Positions 39,898 through 44,875 of a stretch of DNA of 44,875 nt are shown one piece after another. The position numbers and the translations under genes were made by a program. The notes beneath the pieces were generated by a model. It had not been told where the DNA came from and made no database searches. It saw nothing but the letters and a program-made list of their open reading frames with translations. This stretch comes from Hyphomicrobiales bacterium. Lineage in GTDB: Bacteria > Pseudomonadota > Alphaproteobacteria > JAPOUT01. How positions within the stretch are numbered: the stretch's first letter is position 1; every line of letters begins with the position of its first letter. The DNA lies in the NCBI GenBank assembly GCA_026708545.1, contig JAPOUT010000071.1, forward strand, positions 1 to 44,875. Direction: 5' to 3'.

Positions 39898-40167
39898 TTC
39901 TTTGCCTCCGTTGCAGTCGGACCGCGCTACGGGTGACTCGAATCATTTACATGAATCAAATACCCGCGTCAATCGTAAGCGCACGGGAATCCCGTTGCAA
40001 GTTTTCCCTTATCCGGACATGGAGTAGTTTGGATACGGCATCCGCTACACGATTTTGTCAGGGGTTTGAGTAGCAAATGACTCAAAAGGTGATTCGGGTT
40101 GATTCCCCTGTAACATTCCTTCATCGCCGGAATTATCCCTTTAGTTATACTGATTCGCCGGGTAGTA

Positions 40168-40362
40168 TTAGCCTTGCCCTGATGACAAACCCGCAGAACC
40201 GCCTGTATTGCAGTTAGAGACGCTTGATTCGGTCTCCACAGCCCGCCTATGTTCGGGTTGCTTGCTCGTCCGGAGGCGTTTACGGGTCTGCCGGGCTGTT
40301 TCGGTGAGTAGGCGCAATACTTCGGCGCGTGTAAATGTTTCTTTACTTGCGAAATCGGCCAT
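40168..40362 (-). CDS. Hypothetical small protein (low confidence)
   Basis: 64 aa ORF MADFASKETFTRAEVLRLLTETARQTRKRLR...; no clear RBS. Confidence 0.25.
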   Translation of the reverse strand: MADFASKETFTRAEVLRLLTETARQTRKRLRTSKQPEHRRAVETESSVSNCNTGGSAGLSSGQG

Positions 40363-40450
40363 TGACGATTCGACTTTACCAAGCTTTAATCACGGGTATG
40401 GCTATTGGTTTAGTCAAATCACAAATAAATATTATCAAAGGAGTAGAAAC

Positions 40451-40705
40451 ATGAAGACAATACTGACGACAATCTTCGTAATTGCCGTGATGGTTTTTAC
40501 GTTTAACACGAACCTTGTAATCGCAATTGAAGGCAAGACACCCACTTGTGTTCAAAGAAACGCTAATGGTGATTGTACAAAAACTAGATGGGTGGAAAAC
40601 GAAGTTGACAGACTTAATGACCCCGACCAAGCAGGCAACGAAAACGAAGTGGCCGATTCAAGTGGCGAGGGTGCCGCATCGGCAGCACAGGAAAGCGACC
40701 AGTAA
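40451..40705 (+). CDS. Small secreted/periplasmic hypothetical protein (84 aa)
   Basis: AAAGGAGTAGAAACATG RBS-start; signal-peptide-like MKTILTTIFVIAVMVFTFNTNLVIAIEG; mature part acidic with two Cys. Confidence 0.65.
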   Translation: MKTILTTIFVIAVMVFTFNTNLVIAIEGKTPTCVQRNANGDCTKTRWVENEVDRLNDPDQAGNENEVADSSGEGAASAAQESDQ

Positions 40706-40745
40706 TGGCGTAATCCCCTAACTGCGTCCATTACTTGGGGGCGCA

Positions 40746-40850
40746 AATCAAATCCCCGATTCTGTTAAAATCAGTGTCGGGGGTTTCTTTAAGGAGAAAC
40801 CCTGGCCGAAAAGAAATATTCACAAGAAACGGCTAGGGGTTTATTTGATT
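40746..40850 (+). ncRNA. Candidate structured RNA / terminator complex downstream of the small secreted protein gene
   Basis: Outer stem AATCAAAT (40746-40753)/ATTTGATT (40843-40850) encloses three consecutive hairpins: CCCCGA..TCGGGG (40754-40782), GTTTCTT..GGAGAAAC (40783-40800), CTGGCCG..CGGCTAG (40802-40836). Confidence 0.4.
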
Positions 40851-41092
40851 CTGTTTATCTGCGTAGAAAAGGTCTTGTGATTCTGCCGTTTTTGCCCCGT
40901 CTGTCCGGTTCGGTATAGGCTGCCGGGTTTTGCAGTCTCGCAGCCACCGGCGCATCCGTCCGTTTGCCGGTATCAGTAATCCGTTCCAAATACGAAACAA
41001 ATCCCGGGCTGAGTTGTAGTGGCCGAATTAACGGATTACGGCGGTTGGGACACGAACCTTGAACGAATCCGTCAAAATTGTAGTATTTTCCC

Positions 41093-41488
41093 ATGCGAGG
41101 AGAGAGAATTTTTTCCGGGTCGGTCTACGAGGAGAAAGCGAAATACGCGCGTGCCGCGGTGATCCCGGACGCGGGAGGGGACTGGATATTTGTTTCCGGG
41201 ACGACGGGTTATGATTACGCCACGATGGCGATTGCGCCCGATGCCGCCCGGCAAGCGCGACAGTGCTTTGTGAACATTGCGGCGGCGCTGCGGGAGGCCG
41301 GCGCGAGCGTTGACGATGTTGTACGGATTCGAGTCTATCTTGCAGACAGAAAAGATTTCGAAGCCGTCGCCGTCGAAGTTGCCGCATTCTGCGAATCATC
41401 CCGTCCCGCGAATACGACGGTCATTGCTCCGTTGGTCGATGAAAAGATGCGCGTCGAGATTGAAGTTACCGCCCGTCGTTCCAAATGA
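41093..41488 (+). CDS. RidA family protein
   Basis: RAAVIPDAGGDWIFVSGTTGYDYATMAIAPDAARQARQCFVNIAAALREAGASVDDVVRIRVYL. Confidence 0.92.
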   Translation: MRGERIFSGSVYEEKAKYARAAVIPDAGGDWIFVSGTTGYDYATMAIAPDAARQARQCFVNIAAALREAGASVDDVVRIRVYLADRKDFEAVAVEVAAFCESSRPANTTVIAPLVDEKMRVEIEVTARRSK

Positions 41489-41907
41489 CTCTGCATTTGG
41501 TGAAATTATGTGTCGGGGTTGAAAGCGTTGCGGAGTTGCGCTTTTGGCAGGACAAAAGGGTGAAGGAGGGCGCGCCCCGCGGGTATCCCCGTCCTCCCTA
41601 TCATACAACCCGGATGACTCCGCGCCGTCGCGAGGAACTCCTCAACGGAGGTTCGTTGTATTGGGTGATACAAGGATGGATGTGCGTTCGCCAGCGTCTC
41701 GAAGACGTTGTTCCGTTTGTTGACGGGGAAGGGGTTGGTCGCTGCCATTTGGTGCTGGCGAGGGATTTGGTTTTGGTTGATCCGGTTCCGCGCCGTGCAT
41801 TTCAGGGCTGGCGTTATCTTGCCGGTGCGGATGCGCCCGCTGATTGCGGCGCTGTCGAGAATGCCGGCTCCGGTTTGGGGGAGGAATTGGCGCGGTTGGG
41901 GTTGTGA
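41485..41907 (+). CDS. DUF1489 family protein
   Basis: MTLHLVKLCVGVESVAELRFWQ, TTRMTPRRREELLNGGSLYWVIQGWMCVRQRL. Confidence 0.9.
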   Translation: MTLHLVKLCVGVESVAELRFWQDKRVKEGAPRGYPRPPYHTTRMTPRRREELLNGGSLYWVIQGWMCVRQRLEDVVPFVDGEGVGRCHLVLARDLVLVDPVPRRAFQGWRYLAGADAPADCGAVENAGSGLGEELARLGL

Positions 41908-41923
41908 GCCTTGTTTGCGGGTG

Positions 41924-42775
41924 TTAGCGCACCGGCATATTATCGATCAACCGCACGCTTCCCAGCCGCACCGCCGCCAGAAGCCTCGCCTGTCCGCCGC
42001 CGGACGCCAGCGTTTTCACTGCATCGAAATTTTCCCCGTCGCGCAGTTCGAGGTAACCGACCTTGTCGAATCCTTCCTGCAACAGGCGGCTTTTTCCCCG
42101 TGCCAGAACCTCGGCAATTCTTTCCCCTGCAGAAATCTCTTCGCCGGTCTCGCGCAGGACAACATTCAATCGCCGCGCGACCTCGGTCTGTTCTTTGGAC
42201 AAATACGCGTTGCGCGAGGAGAGCGCCAATCCGAACTCGTCGCGCACAACGGGGCAGGAAAGAATCCGCACCGGAATGTCGAGGTCGCGCACGAGTTGCC
42301 GCACGACCAGGAGCTGCTGGAAATCCTTCTCTCCGAAGACGGCGCTGTCGGGCGCGCACTGGAGCAGGAGTTTCGCTACCACGGTTGCGACTCCGACGAA
42401 GAATCCGGGGCGCTCGTTCGCTTCCAGCCCCTCGCCTGCGCCGCCGACCTCAATGCGCGTGGCAAATCCTTCGCCGTATATTTCTCCGGTATTGGGCGCG
42501 AAGAGAATGTGTCCGCCGCGCGCTTCAACGGCGCTGATGTCGCTTTCGAGGCTGCGGGGATATTGTCGGAAGTCTTCGTTTGGTGCGAACTGCATGGGGT
42601 TGACGAAGGCGCTGACGACAACGCGCTCGGCGTTCGCTTTTGCGATGTCTATGAGCGCGAGGTGTCCCTCGTGCAGCGCGCCCATGGTCGGCACGAGGGC
42701 GACGGACGAATTTTCGCCGCGCCACCGGGCGACGTGCTGTCGCAATGTTGCAATGTCGCGCACGAGGGTTGTCAT
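41924..42775 (-). CDS. panC: Pantoate--beta-alanine ligase
   Basis: VALVPTMGALHEGHLALI, VVSAFVNPMQFAPNEDFRQYPR, FGEKDFQQLLVVRQLVRDL. Confidence 0.97.
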   Translation of the reverse strand: MTTLVRDIATLRQHVARWRGENSSVALVPTMGALHEGHLALIDIAKANAERVVVSAFVNPMQFAPNEDFRQYPRSLESDISAVEARGGHILFAPNTGEIYGEGFATRIEVGGAGEGLEANERPGFFVGVATVVAKLLLQCAPDSAVFGEKDFQQLLVVRQLVRDLDIPVRILSCPVVRDEFGLALSSRNAYLSKEQTEVARRLNVVLRETGEEISAGERIAEVLARGKSRLLQEGFDKVGYLELRDGENFDAVKTLASGGGQARLLAAVRLGSVRLIDNMPVR

Positions 42776-44791
42776 TTATTCCTGCGAGAGTTGCGGAAGG
42801 TTTGCAAAGGCGTCAAGGGCTTCGGGGTTTGCGAGGGCGCCGCGGTTTTTAACTTCTCTGTTGTGGATGATGTCGCGCACGGCGAGTTCGGTGATTTTGC
42901 CGGATTTGGTTCTCGGGATGTCGTTGACCTGGATAACGATCGCAGGTGCGAAGCGGGGGTTGAGTTCTTGCGCGACGGTTTTGCGGATGCGTTGCCGCAA
43001 GGCGTCGTCGAGTGTTTTGCCTTCCGCCATCCGCACGAAGAGGATGATGCGCGCGTCGCCTTTCCATTCTTGCGCGACGGCAACGGCCTCCGTGATTGCG
43101 TCAATGCGCTCGACGACGGCGTAGAGTTCGGCGGTTCCGACCCGTATGCCCGCAATGTTGAGCAACGCGTCGGAACGTCCGAAGATGACAATGCCGTCGC
43201 GTTCGGTGAAGGCGGCGAAGTCGCCGTGCCGCCAGATGCCGGGGAAGTGGTCGAAGTAGGCGGCGCGGTAGCGGCTGTCGCCGGGGTCGTTCCAGAATCC
43301 GACGGGCATGGTGGGGAAGGGCCGGACGCAAACGAGTTCACCCTTTTCGCGTTCGAGGGGCTTTCCTTCGGGCGACCACATTTCCACGGCCATGCCGAGT
43401 CCCTTGCATTGGATTTCTCCCGACCACACCGGCGCGTCGGGATTGCCGAGAACGAAACAAGAGATTAATTCGGTGCCGCCGGAGATGGATGCCAGATGAA
43501 CGTCGGCTTTGATGGTTTCATAAACATAATTGAAATGGTCGTCGAGTAAAGGCGAGCCCGCCGACAAGATGCAGCGCAATGCGTTCAGGTCGCGGGTTTT
43601 GTTCGGCGCAAGTTTGTCGTTGCGCATGGCATCCAGGAGTTTCGGCGAGACTCCCAGATGCGTTGTGCGTGCATCGGCGGCGTAGTCGAGAAGCGTTGCG
43701 CTGTCGGGATAGAGGGGTGACCCCTCGAACAATTGTATCTGCGCGCCGGATGCCAGCGACGAGATCATCCAGTTCCACATCATCCAGCTGCAGGTCGTGA
43801 AGTAGCACATGGAGTCGCCGGGCTTGAGGTCGCAGTGAAGCTGGTGTTCTTTCAGATGCTGGAGGAGAACTCCGCCGGCCCGGTGGATCATGCATTTTGG
43901 CGCGCCGGTGGTTCCGCTCGAAAAGACGATATAGAGGGGATGGTCGAAGGGAAGCGGTTCAAAACGAAGCGGCGGCGTTTTTGTTTCGTTGTCGGGCGAG
44001 ACGATTTTGCTGAAACATTGCGCCCGGGGCAACTGCATTGCCCAGTCGTAGGCGGATGTGTTCGAGGTGGCCGGTTGGATCCAAAGACGGGTTTCGGAGG
44101 GAAGGCTTTCCAACACCTGTTTCAGTTTTTCTGCTTGCGGGAAGTACTTGCCGTTGTATCTGCATGCATCGGCCGCGACGAGAAGTTTCGGCTCGATTTG
44201 AGAGAAACGATCGAGGATTCCCCGCGCGCCGTAATCGGGCGAGCAGGACGAAAAGATTGCACCAACGCTTGCGGACGCGAGTGCCAGGATGACGCTTGCC
44301 GGCATGTTCGGAAGGATTGCCGCGACGCGATCCCCTTTTTTGACGCCGATGTCCCGCAGCGCTTTCTGCGTGAAAGCGACTCGGCGCGTTAATTCGCCCC
44401 AAGTGAGAAAGGAGTCTTCACCGTTGTCGATGCATTCTTCGTCGCGAAAGCGAATGGCAATGTCTTTCTCCCTGCCGATGCCGTGACGCAACAGGTTTTC
44501 GGCGAAGTTTAAATGCGCATCGGCAAAGAATCGTCCTTGCAGCATGGAGTCTCCCGCGACGAAGAAGGGAGGCTTGCCCTTGTCGCCGAGGACGCCGCAG
44601 AAATCCCAGACCAATTCCCAAAAGGCTCCGGGCTCTCGAAGCGACCAGTCGTGGAGCGCCGGATAGTAGGCGGCGGTGTCAATGTCGGCAGAGGTTACCG
44701 CCGCGCCGCACTCCCCGGCACGGGTGGCGAAGCGGCGCAATGCGCCTGCCGTTCGGCGGTCGGAGGAAGGAGTCCAGAGCGGGTGAGACAT
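42776..44791 (-). CDS. Acetoacetate--CoA ligase
   Basis: HLNFAENLLRHG, YIVFSSGTTGAPKCMIHRAGGVLLQHLKEH, ISGGTELISCFVLGNP, VQVNDIPRTKSGKITE. Confidence 0.95.
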   Translation of the reverse strand: MSHPLWTPSSDRRTAGALRRFATRAGECGAAVTSADIDTAAYYPALHDWSLREPGAFWELVWDFCGVLGDKGKPPFFVAGDSMLQGRFFADAHLNFAENLLRHGIGREKDIAIRFRDEECIDNGEDSFLTWGELTRRVAFTQKALRDIGVKKGDRVAAILPNMPASVILALASASVGAIFSSCSPDYGARGILDRFSQIEPKLLVAADACRYNGKYFPQAEKLKQVLESLPSETRLWIQPATSNTSAYDWAMQLPRAQCFSKIVSPDNETKTPPLRFEPLPFDHPLYIVFSSGTTGAPKCMIHRAGGVLLQHLKEHQLHCDLKPGDSMCYFTTCSWMMWNWMISSLASGAQIQLFEGSPLYPDSATLLDYAADARTTHLGVSPKLLDAMRNDKLAPNKTRDLNALRCILSAGSPLLDDHFNYVYETIKADVHLASISGGTELISCFVLGNPDAPVWSGEIQCKGLGMAVEMWSPEGKPLEREKGELVCVRPFPTMPVGFWNDPGDSRYRAAYFDHFPGIWRHGDFAAFTERDGIVIFGRSDALLNIAGIRVGTAELYAVVERIDAITEAVAVAQEWKGDARIILFVRMAEGKTLDDALRQRIRKTVAQELNPRFAPAIVIQVNDIPRTKSGKITELAVRDIIHNREVKNRGALANPEALDAFANLPQLSQE

Positions 44792-44875
44792 GGGGGAAGT
44801 ATACCAGCAGAATCCCGTCGGTGCTCTTGGATATTTCCCTTCAGCGCGTCCCTATGCGTTCGTGGTTTTGTCGGA

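Noticed and set aside
39969-40382. 137 aa minus-strand ORF
   Set aside because: No convincing family, no RBS, and overlaps a different small ORF; left unassigned.
40855-41094. 79 aa minus-strand ORF upstream of RidA
   Set aside because: No recognisable domain and no clear RBS; covers the likely RidA promoter region.
41708-43468. 586 aa plus-strand ORF across DUF1489 end, panC and acetoacetate--CoA ligase
   Set aside because: Overlaps three well-supported genes; antisense artefact.

Overview
Read as about 44.9 kb of an alphaproteobacterial chromosome, based on a CtrA response regulator, DUF4167 and DUF1489 proteins, and a purC-purS-purQ-purL-bolA-grxD run. Most of the window is dense housekeeping genes: purine biosynthesis, rpmI/rplT, pheST, ctrA, yajQ, a carnitine/betaine-type acyl-CoA cluster, clpB, ispG-prfA-prmC, a cell-wall block (AMIN-amidase, PBP1A), prfB with a textbook +1 programmed frameshift, bactofilin + M23 peptidase, RidA, DUF1489, panC and acetoacetyl-CoA synthetase. 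Accessory material: (i) a Calx-beta-like protein fragment at the left edge; (ii) a two-gene pair (PD-(D/E)XK-like protein plus a 67-73 aa protein) at the tail of the pur/bolA/grxD run; (iii) a 1574 aa YadA-type trimeric autotransporter built from 14-residue head repeats, inserted antisense between rplT and pheS; (iv) an AT-rich three-gene cassette (two-TM protein, ImmA/IrrE metallopeptidase, Beta-family protein) inside the carnitine-type cluster, which is the best candidate here for an undescribed system; (v) a gene-poor stretch at 39.4-41.0 kb with a small secreted protein and a dense set of nested hairpins. No rRNA, CRISPR array or transposase was recognised, and no tRNA was seen by eye. All family calls come from reading motifs in the translated ORFs; no database search or folding program was run.
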